The notes under the pieces: model-generated | The model's database searches: none | The model's input: only the letters and a program-made list of their open reading frames with translations | Told to the model about the DNA's origin: nothing | Assembly (NCBI GenBank): GCA_037962975.1 | Contig: CM075671.1 | Location: 11,083,001-11,147,000 of the forward strand | Origin: Clitoria ternatea | Lineage: Eukaryota; Streptophyta; Magnoliopsida; Fabales; Fabaceae | DNA: 64,000 nucleotides | Direction: 5' to 3' | Program-made: the position numbers and the translations under genes | Part shown: positions 24,820 through 36,540 of the stretch, in pieces | Layout of the letters: every line of letters starts with the position of its first letter | How positions within the stretch are numbered: position 1 is the first letter of the stretch

Positions 24820-27462
24820 TGTAAAATCCCTGATGTTTTATACTAGGAAATAAATAAAATATATTATTGAATTTAAAATAATAATAATAATAAATAAAGA
24901 AAAGAAAAAGGGAATGAGGATTTAAAATGGAATTTTAAGGAAAATGGGATCAGGACCCTAACGCGTAGCGTGGCTGAGACGTGTAGCGTCAGGTATGAAT
25001 TAATAAGCTGATGCGTAGCGCCAGTGGGACGCGTAGCGTCAGCGTCACGATTCAATTTTAAATGAAGGCATGCAAAACAGAAGGACAGAACTCCTTTCTC
25101 CCTTATTTTCTCTCCTTCTGGTGCGATTCTGCTTGGGCTTAAGAATCCTTGCATTTTGGACCTTGTGGAAGCTACGGTAAGCCATTAGGATCTTCAAATG
25201 CATGTTTTTCTTCCTCCCCTTTTTCTCCCCTTTTGAATCCGAATTTGCATGTGGTAGATGGGACCTTGATTTTGTGTTTTATGGAATTGGGAAGCTTAAA
25301 TGATGAGTTTGGAAGTGTGAGGGAGGTAATGTACTAATTGGTTTGGTGTTTCGGTAATCGTAGATGCCGGAACGAGCGTTGGTCAAGTGATCGACGAAGT
25401 GGGCGTCAGAATCGGAAGTGGAACAGCGAATCAAGTGACCGGAGGACGCAACCGACACCTCGAGCAAATTGTGGAGGCTTAGAATCGAGGTAAGGGAGTG
25501 TTCAGGTCGTAATTAATTAGGATTCAAATATACGATGGCTTTGGGAGGCTTAGAAATATTTATAAAAATATTGTGAATGACATAGAATAAACAAATATAA
25601 TTGGTATAATTTTTATGAGTATGTTGAACGTGATTTAGTTGTTATTTGATAAAAAAATAAGTTAATTAAATGAGTATTAGCAAGAGAGTAAAGAAGTAAA
25701 TATGTCAAGTTGTGTAAATGTATAACAACTAATAAATTGTAAACTTTACTGATGTTAGTGATATGTGGCATGATACTTGGTGATGTTGTTGTATATGATT
25801 TGATGGAAAGAGTTGTGAATAAATGAGATGATGAGTGTATAATTGTATAATGTGGCTTGTGATGTGAGCTTGACAAGTCGGTCGCCCTGTGTTGTGGATA
25901 TAAGTCAGTTTCTGACTGAATACGTATATGTGATATGATTGTAATATGCAGTGTTTGATGTGATTATGTGGTTTGGGGATGGCCAACGGTATGTATACCC
26001 CTCGTTTTCTGGCTCCCGTGGCCTTTGTCCCCAGTTGAGCTGCCCGATGGTCAAGTCAGACCCAGTGGTTCAGGTGGAGAGCCAAGTCGGGCTCGGTGAA
26101 CCAAGTCGGGTTCACAGGATGTCAAGTCGGACTCCCGGCTGAAGGCCAGTCCTTTAGTATCTGGATACTAGATGTCGAATTGTGATATATGTGGATCTTA
26201 TATTGATTAGTGATTGGAAATGAATTATGAATTAAAAATGTAATGTGGATTAATGAATGTATGGTCTTGAGTGAACTATGAAAATTATAATGAGTTTGTG
26301 ACATTGGATGAGTTAAAGATTAATATGTATATGTGTATTTATATTGACACGGACAAGTGCAGGAAATTAAGAGAAATTATGTAATAATAAAGAGTAGTAG
26401 GTACTGTTAAGTTTATTATTCTGTTCTACATTAATTACGATATTCCAAACACTTACCCTTGCTGTTATTTCATTTTAGTGACCAGTGACAGGGATGATGC
26501 TAATGCCGCAGAGGTGCGCCAAGTGGAAGATTGATTCCAAGGATGAATGGATGATAAATGTAATATATGTCATGTGTAATTATGCGTGTAATAGATAACC
26601 AATTATGTGTGATGAACTTGTTATGATTATGCGTGATGTGATGTGATAAATTGTTGATGATGATGATGAATTATGGCACAGAGCCAATGATGTGTGAATG
26701 ATGAATGCTATGGGCAGGTGTTGTATTGATGCATGATTGATGTATGTGCTATGTGATTGATGTTTGATTGATAGATAAGATTAATTTAGCAAATTATGCA
26801 TATAGTTGGTTCTATGAATGTAAGGAACTGGATAGGTGAATTGGAAATCAGACAGGTTTTGGGACCCCCGGAATGCATCAATAGGTTCCTTAGGATATTT
26901 AGAAGTTGTGTGTATTGGCCTTGGGCCATTTGGAATCCATTTAGGGTGGTAGGTGCAATGGTTTTACACATAAGGGGTTAAAACTATAAATTGCGCATAA
27001 TTTGTGTCCATATTGGAATTTGGAAAACGGACGGCGTCAATAGTTCCGGAATGGGAAAAACATGTGGCCTGTGAAATTTCGTGGCAATTGAACCTAAAAC
27101 GGGCCAATTGGGTAGGTTAGAAGTTGGCCATTTGGCCTAAAATGTATATCAACACCTGTTGCTGCTACTGTCATGCCCACGCTACGCGTGAGACTGGCGC
27201 GTAGCGTGAGGTGCACAGCTTGTGCTGACGCTACGCGTGGGGCTGGCGAGCAGTGTCAGGCCCCTGTTTCAGATTTTGACTTCCTTTGAGATTTCATGGC
27301 TTTAAGGTTTTGAGATGTCATATAATTATTATTTTGAATCTGTTTAGTGAAAATAAATGTTATTTTGAATTAAGGTATAATTAAATTAATTAATCGAGAA
27401 AAATTTATTGTAAAACTAATTAAACGGATAGGAATAAATATAAATTGACGTAGGACGTCACA
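24820..27462 (-). mobile_element. Probable solo LTR, 2643 bp
   Basis: Starts TGTAAAATCC and ends GGACGTCACA, so the ends are TG...CA and nearly inverted. Flanks are GTATA (24815-24819) and ATATA (27463-27467), which match at four of five bases. Read on the minus strand it begins TGTGACGTCC, close to the TGTAACGTCC start of the 3179-bp insert at 29946-33124. Both have a CACTG-TAAAA-rich segment a similar distance inside. The size fits the long LTRs of some plant gypsy elements. It contains short repeats of AAGTCGGGYT at about 26088-26130 and the GC-rich motif ACGCGTAGCGT near both ends. No coding sequence is seen. A different class of element is possible because the target duplication is imperfect. 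Confidence 0.5.
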
Positions 27463-29585
27463 ATATATATCTACATAGAATATTATGTACAATCCTATAC
27501 TACGTACAATGAATAAAATAAAATAAAAAATGTCTATTGTAGTCCTTTCTTCACTTCAAGAAAGTATTTAACTCATTGTTCCATCACATAATCTACATCC
27601 ATCAAAGGGAATGGTGACCGGTCTTAAAAGTGCTACAAACAAAAGACAAAACAATTAGCCATTCAAGTCTAAAAACCAAAAAGTTATATTACTATATGAA
27701 TACAAATTTATAAAATGTAGAAAAGTAAACACTTACAGTTGTTCATGCATCTATTATATGATTTTGGACAATGGTCAACATGGTTTTCATGATGTAATAC
27801 CCACACCTATGGTTGCCTTGCTGACTATAAGACAACAAGGTACATTAAATAAACAATTCGATAATGTTATTTTAAATCATAAGAAATCAGTAAATAACAT
27901 TGGTTATTATTGGAAGTATTTATTTTTAGGTAGATTTACTACGTCTTTTTTTTTACAAATGCTTCCCCATAGTCAAGTGTATCCGCTATACCTCTATATA
28001 TGAATAAAAAAACGTAACAAGTCACAATCGTAGAAGTGCAAAACAAAGTAGTTGAATATATAAAGTTAGTTAACTTTTTAACATAACTTATGACTCAACA
28101 ATTTGTTTGAAGTCCACAGCAGCAGTCCTATGCAATGAGCAGAAGCATGCAGCAATGTTATCCTTATGACAAATAACCATAAGTTGTCAATATAAACTGC
28201 AATAAAACCTAATAGGCGACCATTCAAGATGATTAAATTAAAAGATTTTCATGTATACAATAAACACTTACTGAGATTGATATGAGGCTAAGTAGACACT
28301 CTTGTTTGACTCATGCATCCAATTTTGGATGAAAGCCTGAGTGTCCCTTTTTATGTTCTCGGTCTTCTCTTCTACATGGATGAGGGCTCTAAGAACCCAT
28401 ATGTCCTGTGAACACCGTTATCTATACGAAATTTATGCAGAAACCTAGAAAAAGAATACACACGATTAGTAACAAATACCACATAAACTGAAATAATTAA
28501 ATATAAAAGTACTTACATCATCCAAAGCTAGATAATACAAATGTTCAACATGGTCCGCCCATTCGTAATCTCAGACATGTCATTTTGGGTAACATAAAGT
28601 GGGAGTGGACTTGTCCTCGTCCAGCTCAGCCCCAATGCTCCATAACCTCCGAATGGAACGTATGGAGACCTTACCCTTCCTAAATGGTAGGCTGACATGC
28701 TGCAAAATAATTACTACATTAAAACTAATGTGGTATGAGAAAACTATGCATAAACTTATAATTTACTTGAAGTTCATTATGGAACATACTGGGAGAGCAG
28801 TAACTCCCAACAGTTTACTGGGCCACATGAGGAACTGTCCCAGTGCCTAGCCGACGACCTACACCTCCACAGTTGGCACTGGGACGGCAACATTCTCTAC
28901 TATGATCTCCATAATGGATACCTTTGATATACCATCGGGCAATGGCTGATGGTGAATCAAAGGGCCTAAGTTGACAACTCTTGTTGTAGCCGTTGAAAGT
29001 TCTTTGCATACTTTGCTTCCACACAACTACCCTGGACTCCACCAAGTCTTCTACTGATGGCGTTGAAACAGAATGAGAAGCGTAAAAGCTTCGGAGGCCT
29101 GTAGTAAAGCATAATTAGAAACTAATAACTGATTAGAAATATGTATGCAAGGGAACAGTGTCAAACTTACCATGACCTCGATCAGTAGTATGAACTCTAC
29201 CAGGGTGTTATGGTTTTCCAATGGCAGTAATTAATATGTCTTGCCGACCGTGGGCAACGAATGACCCTTAGGTTGATTGCTTAACTAAGAAATCCTACAA
29301 CAAAACCCCAATGAATCATGTTAGGAATAATCATCTTTGTAAAACAATAAATAAATAATTCATAAATCTTATAAACTCGGTTATTCTCGTAACTGAGTTT
29401 ATAGGTTTATGAATTTTTTAATATTTATTTTTGTAAACAAACATGTGGGTGGTATGTTTCTTTGTATTTTACTATTATTTTTCTATTGAACTTAATTTAT
29501 GTTTTTTAAAATATTCTATTTTATTCTGGGACTAGTTAAAATGATAAAACAAAAAAAATAAATTAAATGGAAAACATATTATAAT
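27463..29585. other. Unassigned sequence between two retroelement insertions
   Basis: No gene was recognised. Several short minus-strand stretches look protein-like but have no domain I know: one at about 28290-28400 reads DIWVLRALIHVEEKTENIK, and 28815-29045 is open for 76 codons. They could be exon remnants of an old DNA transposon or captured gene. The palindromic AAACTCGGTT/AACTGAGTTT pair at 29374-29402 links this region to 24410-24605. Confidence 0.4.
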
Positions 29586-31069
29586 TGATCTGTCCTGAAC
29601 TGGGGTCTAGAGATTCGGACTCAAGTCAATCACAAATAGTATGCAAATACTGTGCGGAAGACCGGATGTATGAGTATCCGGTATAAATATCCGTTGTCCT
29701 TGAGTGAGGAGAGCGGATTGGGCGTCCTGGAGATCCTTCACACCGACCTAACGCGTTGAAGTGGGCGAATGGTGGTGTCACGTGCAAAGATTCTCCGACG
29801 CTCAAGTCAGTGATGATATTCCAAGTAAGGAATGTATTTCAGAGAGTAATCGTTCATGGATTCAGTTGAAGATCCTCCACTTCATTAATGAAATGAGTTC
29901 ATATACCTGATTGGCTCGTTTTACGAGGACTCGTTAGTGGGGAACTGTAACGTCCCATGTAATTTTCTAAATAAATTTTTTGTGTTTTCGAAAGATTATT
30001 TTAAAAATTCGTCAATTTATTTCAGAGTTTATGTAACAGTTGATAACAGCGGAAAAATTTTCATACATGCTAGACGTGATTAATTAAATTCAAGAAAATA
30101 CTTAAGTAGCGGAAACGATTTAGAAAAATAATGGTACATAACATGTTATACTTATTACAACCCATAAAATCAAAGTTCAGATAATAATTCAAATAGACAT
30201 CCATCATGGCATCACTCTGCATTCTGCGTGTTATTCACTGTAAAAATTAATGTAAGAGTGAGACAGAATATAGAATAAATATAAAATAGATAAAATTGCA
30301 CAAACACAATCAACAACTCATAATGATATGATGAATATGCCAAACAAGTCCATTTAATAATTCTTCAATTAGTTAAATGATGTCATGCTGGATCCATTTG
30401 ATTTGGTGGGAATACTGCAGTAAAAGTCTCATAGAGACACAAATAGGACTTTAGCATATACCATGAATCCCTATACTTCATGGCGCTTAAGTACCGAAGT
30501 ACTCAATATCAAAAGTAGGACTTTTGCATAAACCATGAATCCCTACACTCCATGGCACACAACAGAATAGGGCTTAACTCATCATAGAGTAACCCCCCAC
30601 CAGGGTAGGCAATCATGGAACCCCTAAATTCCATGGTGCGTCCGAATGCTTATGATGCATGAATGCCTTTAATTCTCTTTATCATTTAACATACCATGAT
30701 ATCCATATTTCCAAAACCTCTTGGATAATATAAGTCCTCAAGGGACACAATACACATAATAATTCACAACATCATGGATTTACTGTTTCAACCACACATG
30801 TCAATAAACACAAGGCATTCATGTACATATATATTAATTATGTCATACATAATTATTCACCATCACAATATACAGACTGTGTAATACTTCATCAACATTT
30901 ATAATAACTCATAATCACTCAAGAATTCAATAATAAATCATTACTCTTAGAGAAAACATCATTTTTATCTAGTATAACCATTATAAGCAAATTTCAGCAT
31001 TTCCAAACAGTGACATACATTAGTAAAACAGTCATAATACGAGCAAATCAACTCCTTTTTAGGTGATTC

Positions 31070-31870
31070 CACTTTCTATAGTTTAATAACATAATTGTCT
31101 ACAACTTTCATGAAGAACACAATTTCAAATTCCAATCAGAAATACTACTTACTCACAAAATACCATACTGCCTCAAGATAAGTTTTCCAAAATGTACACA
31201 GATTAGTATTTAAAACATATCTGGAGTTACAAACGTGATTTTGACATGAACCCAATTCTAAATTATTCTTAACACACATATCTAAAATTTTCATGAAGAT
31301 CATAATTTCAAATTCTAAACAGAAATACCATTTATCCACAAAATACAACACTGCCTCCAGGTGAGTTTTCAAAACGTACATATATTAGTATTTTCAATGT
31401 TTTTAGAGCTAAACAAATGATTTTAACATGAAACCAGTTCTAAAATACTCTTAACATAATTATATACAACTTTCATGAAGACACCAACAACTAATTCATA
31501 CCACAAAATTCCCAGTATTGAAAACAAGATTCGGTTTTCATAGCTATCAGATTTGCATCATGAACACACTTCTGTATTTTAAGCATAACTAGAGCTACAA
31601 GCATCTTTTTAACTTGAAACCACTTTCTATAAGTCTCTAACATGTATATCTACAACTTTCGTGAAGACATCAAAGACTGATTATGCATGTATAATTCCCA
31701 GAATATCAATATATACACAAAACAAAGGATAAATCCTACATACGAACATGCTGTAGTATTTTGGCTATAACTTTTGCTATACATATCCAAATCAGTTGAA
31801 TCAGGTATCAAAATTCACATAACACAAAGATCTACATCTTTCATGAAGGAGTCAGAATCAATATCACACG
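31070..31870 (+). repeat. Degenerate repeats of about 180 bp
   Basis: The phrase ACAACTTTCATGAAGA (or close variants) recurs near 31099, 31285, 31465, 31654 and 31832. Each copy is followed by related sequence containing CAAATTC and ACATGAA-type words. The copies are too diverged for an exact unit length. Confidence 0.7.
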
Positions 31871-32552
31871 TTTTCAATCTCAAAACTGAACAACAAGATA
31901 CGAAAATAAAACTGGATTCCTAGGACAGCATACAATTCTACCCATTTCATAATTATTCACAACCCTGTCCCCTCTTACTTGGTTTGAAGACTTTTAGCTG
32001 ACTGGAAAGAGGTTCCCTGGCTGTCCTGGTTCAGATCGAAGGTGTGTTGATGGAGAAGAATAATTGGGAGTTTCAGAATCAGTGGTATGTTAGTTTAATA
32101 ATGCAAAGGCAAGTGGGGAGACAAGCTTTCCCGTGATTACAACTTAGTGGGCTGTTAGGTGTGTTTGATTGTGGAAATAATGGAAGTTCAGATAAGGAAT
32201 GAGCTGTAACATTGTCCATTTCTGGCCGTCCTACATACTAGGGCAATTAGTGGGATTAAAAGATATTAAAAAAATGCCTAAAAGACAAGAAAAAGGTCAA
32301 CAGTTACTTCTGCACTTCAAAACCGACTGGACTACCACTTCCAAGTCCGGTTGAGGAGAACTTAGCAGTCCCTCAATTTCTTCTTTGGGCGGATTTCACC
32401 CGGTCTTGTACATCGGTTGGAGGATTTGAGGAGGTTGGTATTGCATGTGAGGGCGGAGTGGGGTGTGAGGGCGGTGTTGATTATGAAGGGCGGTGTTGAT
32501 ACATCTTAGTGTATAAGTAATTCCTAAGAAATGCCCATGCTCAAAAAGACGT

Positions 32553-32880
32553 TCACGTTACTCCGCCAAGGCATTTGACCTCGTCAATGCCTATTACTCC
32601 GCCAAGGCACGAGACCCCGCCTAGGCTTATTACTCCGTCAAAACGTGTGACTCCGCCTAATCTTATTACTCCGCCAAGGCATGAGACCCCGTCTATGCTT
32701 ATTACTCTTAAAACGTGTGACCCCGTTTAAGCTCATTACTCCGCCAAGGTACGTGACTCCGCCTAAGCTTTACTCCGTCAAGGTACGTGACTCCGCCTAG
32801 GTTTTAGTCCGCCATTGTACGTGACTCCGCCTAAGTTGACTCCGCCTAAGTTGACTCCGCCTAAGTTTTACTCCGTGACT
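32553..32880 (+). repeat. Roughly 36-bp tandem repeats (ACTCCGCC...)
   Basis: About eight units of ATTACTCCGCCAAGGCAYG plus a GACYCCGCCTAAGCTT half, with single-base variation and a few shortened units at the right end. Located inside the 3179-bp insert. Confidence 0.85.
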
Positions 32881-32959
32881 CTGGAGTGAATCCTTTGAAG
32901 GACTTGACTCGGAATTTGAGTCTTATCTATGAAAATCTATGAAATTTCTAAATTTCATC

Positions 32960-33004
32960 CAAAAAATAAAAAATAAAAAATAAAAAATAAAAAATAAAAA
33001 ATAA
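32960..33004 (+). repeat. (AAAAAAT)n microsatellite
   Basis: About six units of AAAAAAT, followed by a short T run, inside the 3179-bp insert. Confidence 0.9.
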
Positions 33005-33617
33005 TTTTTTTTTGAAGTATAATAGACCATTTATAAAGTGTTCTATTCATTGTTTAACACATATATAGACCTTCCATGCTTTATAAATTACATAATTGAA
33101 TTATTATTAAAGTAGGATGTTACAGGAACCACTAACTCCCATTAGCATTATTTTATTGCGCACTTACCAGCATGATTGGGTCAAGTGACTATTTTATATT
33201 GAGCATGGAGAATATAGATTAGGATTAGGGAACAAGTTGACCATCCCCGTGAGCAGAATTTGGCTCGTAGTATAGGGAATTATTGATCGATCCCTGTAGC
33301 AATAATCCTTGTCTTTAGCACAGTGACGTGTGTGTTGTCCGGTGTCATGGTGTTATCCTGAACAACCGGTATAGGGAGAACGCCTGATACGGAATTACAG
33401 TCCGGATGTATACCGATGGCACCGGTTACACGTTGATGTCTTGACAAAGACGTTGAAATATGTCTTGCAGATCGGATACCGGTATTGAGACCGGATCATA
33501 TGTCCCCTAGCTTGTGTGAGGGACTGAATGGTTGTTCACATAAGCTACTCAACCTGCGAGAGGTCTGAATATCGGTAAGCTTACGCGTATAACAGTTCCT
33601 TAGCATTTATTATTATT

Positions 33618-33944
33618 TTGCAAAGAACCGTTCTCAGATTAAAAGATCCATTCTATGAATTCCATGGAATGGATCCGTTCTATGAATTCCATGGAGGAAA
33701 GTTAGTCGTAGTGGTTGATGGTCTTCATGAAGATCCTCCGACGTCCTTATACGGTTTGCCTCCTCTTCCTGAGGGTCAAAGTATGGGACCGGATTTCGTC
33801 TTTCCTACGTCTGAGGTTCCTTCATCTGCGGAAGGAACTGAGGCTCCTGGAGGGGATATTCCTGAGGAAGTCCCAAAGGAAGGGACACAAGAGCCTGGTG
33901 TTAAGGAGGCACAGAAAGCTGAAGAGCAGATTCCTCCCTCGTAG
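33618..33944 (+). pseudogene. C-terminal remnant of the antisense accessory gene in element 2
   Basis: 108-codon open remnant that matches only the last part of the 857-aa antisense protein of element 1: DPFYEFHGGKLVVV, then LYGLPPLPEGQSMGP and an acidic tail. The exons for the transposon-type domain, nuclear signal and coiled coil are deleted. The phrase DPFYEFHG is present twice because of a short duplication at about 33645-33690. An AATAAA follows near 34023. No upstream TATA box is seen, so expression is unlikely. Confidence 0.8.
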
Positions 33945-34559
33945 TCTTGTTTTCATTTATATGTAAAGTTGTGTACCGGGATCAACTCCGGTTTTGAACA
34001 ATTGTGTAATTTCGTCCTTTATGAATAAAATTCATTTAAGAAATTTGTCTTCAACATTTCATGTATATTTAAGTCATTGTTAATCCGTTCTGTATGATTA
34101 ACCTTGAGGTCGAATTGAAATCATTGCCTCGGAAGATTAAACAACAAATGAATTTAGAACGGATAAATATATACATGTCCCCAAGTGCGTGTTAAGAAGA
34201 AGGTGCCTGTCTTTAGGGCATGATCCTTAATTCTTTTGGGGAAAAGAGGGGTCGATCCGTTGTTTAGTAAAATAGTGTAACAGGACGGATGACTGTTCTT
34301 AATTCATGTTATTCTCACTGGAGAAAACAATGTTGTCCATTGTAAGAATATTGTTCCAAGTTTGGGGAACTGCAAAGGTGTAAGAAAGTGGTGTTTGAGC
34401 CTTCCATCATAAGGATGATGATGGGAGTTTGTCTATGCCAAGAATTACGTCATTGTACCACAGAATAGGTGATAAAGAGTATCCGTCCTGGGAGAATACC
34501 ACTTGAGAGCGAAAGTGCGGATTAACTTTCAAAATCTTCCATCATAAAAATGATGATGG

Positions 34560-35135
34560 GGATTGTTTGTATCAGGAGTTACATCATCGAATCACTTTAT
34601 AGGTGATTGAGATCGTCCGTCTTGGGGATGTGTACGGCACCAGGAGTTACATCGTCAGATCACATAATAGGTGATTGAGATCATCCGTCCTTGGGATGTG
34701 TACGGCGCCAGGAGTTACATCGTCAGATCACAGAATAGGTGATTGAGATCATCCGTCCTGGACAAGTACACAACGTCAGGAGTTACATCGTCAGATCACA
34801 TAATGAGTGATTGAGATTATCCGTTCTGGAAGAGTACACAACGCCAAGAGTTACATCGTCAGATCACAGATTAAGTGATTGAGATAATCCGTCCTGAAGA
34901 CATTTTTTCAATCGTAGGAGTACGGATTGTGTGAATGCTTCTCAATTTTCAAAAGCTTCCATCATAAGAATAATGATGGGAATTGTTCGTACCAGGAGTT
35001 ACATCATCGAATCACAGAATAGGTGATTGAGATCATCCGTCCTGGAGTGATGATTGGAATTGTTCGTACCAGGAGTTACATCATCGAATCACAGAATAGG
35101 TGATTGAGATCATCCGTCCTGGAGACATTTTTCCA
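34560..35135 (+). repeat. 68-bp and 77-bp tandem repeats in element 2
   Basis: Copies of AGGAGTTACATCGTCAGATC plus GTGATTGAGATCATCCGTCCT start near 34573, 34641, 34709, 34777 and 34845, a 68-base spacing. Two more follow near 34993 and 35070 at a 77-base spacing. Isolated copies lie at about 36424 and 36497, and diverged ones in element 1 at about 17651 and 17724. Confidence 0.9.
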
Positions 35136-35999
35136 ATCGTATGGATTGAGTGTTCAATTTTTGTATCCGAAATCAGATATCAGTAGTACTCTACTAGCCC
35201 CCTAGCTGATGTGAGGAATTAGTAGATTTGCTCATATGAGCTATATCGATCGTAGTACATTTAGTAGAAAACAGCTTTAATAGAGGGATTGCATGTGTAT
35301 TGAATCATTCCGGACTTAAGTAGTGAAGATCGGGTATGAACGTAGAACCTTCATTCCGGATTTTTACATGCAAGATGAAGAACGGATAGAGACGTATAAC
35401 TATCGTTTTCATGCATAGGCATTTTGATAGCCAAAGACTTGATTTGACAGAAAAGATAGAGTATCTTTTGTCAAGTATAGATAGTTTGATATAAAAGCCT
35501 GGTAAAAAGCGTATGTTGCTTCTTAAAGATCAGGCCTTTTGGTTGTAAATATTATAATAGGGATCGCCGTTGTAAGTGAACATGTTATTGTCATGGGAAC
35601 GGCTTGTAATGTAAATCTTGAGGGGGAATGACTGTGAGAACGTTTCGTCAAGAGTTCATTCCTCAAGATATTCGTTAAACTATTGATGCTGTCCCCCAGT
35701 ATTATTGGGTGATCAGTACTTTGAACGAACTCTGAGTGATACTTTCACGTGAGAGTTCTTAAGAGTGAGGACTTCGGATAGAAATTCCTCTATTTGATAA
35801 TTTCGAATGTAAATATTTCCGACTGAAAGGTTTCGAGTGAATGTGCCTAAGATTGTGTCGTACCCGAATGAATTATTTTTGGGTCGGGGTTTATGAGTCA
35901 GGTTTCAATTGAGCATTCCCGACTGAAGAATTGATGATTCAGAATTTAAAGTTATAAAACCTCCAAATAAGGAACTTCAAAAGAGAGTATTAATTTGGA

Positions 36000-36440
36000 G
36001 TTCAGTATAACTTACTTGTTGTGTTTGGAGTTCGGTTTGATCCTACTACCCATTGACGATTCTTCACCGATGTTCGGTCAATCCTACTAGTCGTACTCAG
36101 AGTTTGGTTTAATCCTACAATCCGAGCCTTCAACACGGGGTTCAGATCAGGGCTAATCCTGAACCTACTACGCCCGTTACTTGGGGTTCAGCGTGGTCTT
36201 GAAGAAGAACCAGCTTACTGCGCTCAAGCCTTTAATACGGTGTTGGGTTTTACCCTTTTACCGTTCTTGGAATGGGGTTCGGTTCAATCCTACAACCCAT
36301 TTCCTGAGGTTCGGTTTAATCCTACAGCCCAGGTCTTCACCGGTGTTCAGCCAAACTTACTAACCGTACCCAGAGTTTGGTTTAATCCTACAATCCGGGC
36401 CTTCAGTTTCTTACACATACTTGAGGAGTTACATCGTCAA
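36000..36440 (+). repeat. TTCGGTTYRATCCTAC repeats shared with element 1
   Basis: Several short units of the kind GTTCGGTTTGATCCTACTA, each ending in AACC- or CCGTA-type words, match 17095-17280 of element 1. Part of the non-coding region between the gag and antisense-gene ends. Confidence 0.7.
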
Positions 36441-36540
36441 TTACAGAATGGGTAATTAAGATCATCCATCCTGAGTATGCTCTTGTACGCTGCACATATT
36501 CGAGGAGTTACATCGTCAACTACAGAATAGGTAGTTGAGA

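Larger units (their letters stand above)
29946..33124 (+). mobile_element. Solo-LTR-like insert, 3179 bp, inside the LTR of element 2
   Basis: Starts TGTAACGTCC and ends GGATGTTACA, with the 5-bp duplicated target GGAAC on both sides (29941-29945 and 33125-33129). The uninterrupted right LTR of element 2 shows the empty site. There are no genes inside. It holds degenerate repeats of about 180 bases built around CTACAACTTTCATGAAGA (about 31070-31870), a 36-bp repeat array and an A-rich microsatellite. The terminal bases, duplication length and size fit a solo LTR of a long-LTR gypsy family, related to 24820-27462. No matching internal region is present in the window. Confidence 0.75.
29586..33498 (-). 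repeat. 3' LTR of element 2, split by an insertion
   Basis: LTR parts are 29586-29945 and 33125-33498 (33125-33129 repeats the target GGAAC). It starts TGATCTGTCC and ends CCGGATCA. It is followed directly by the polypurine tract (33499-33510, minus strand CTAGGGGACATA). Confidence 0.93.

Noticed and set aside
28815..29045. 76-codon minus-strand frame as a host gene
   Set aside because: No known domain, no clear exon partners, and the surroundings look like old transposon sequence.
34560..35135. Regular repeats that could be read as a CRISPR array
   Set aside because: The whole 68-bp unit repeats, with no distinct spacers, no cas genes and a plant retrotransposon context.
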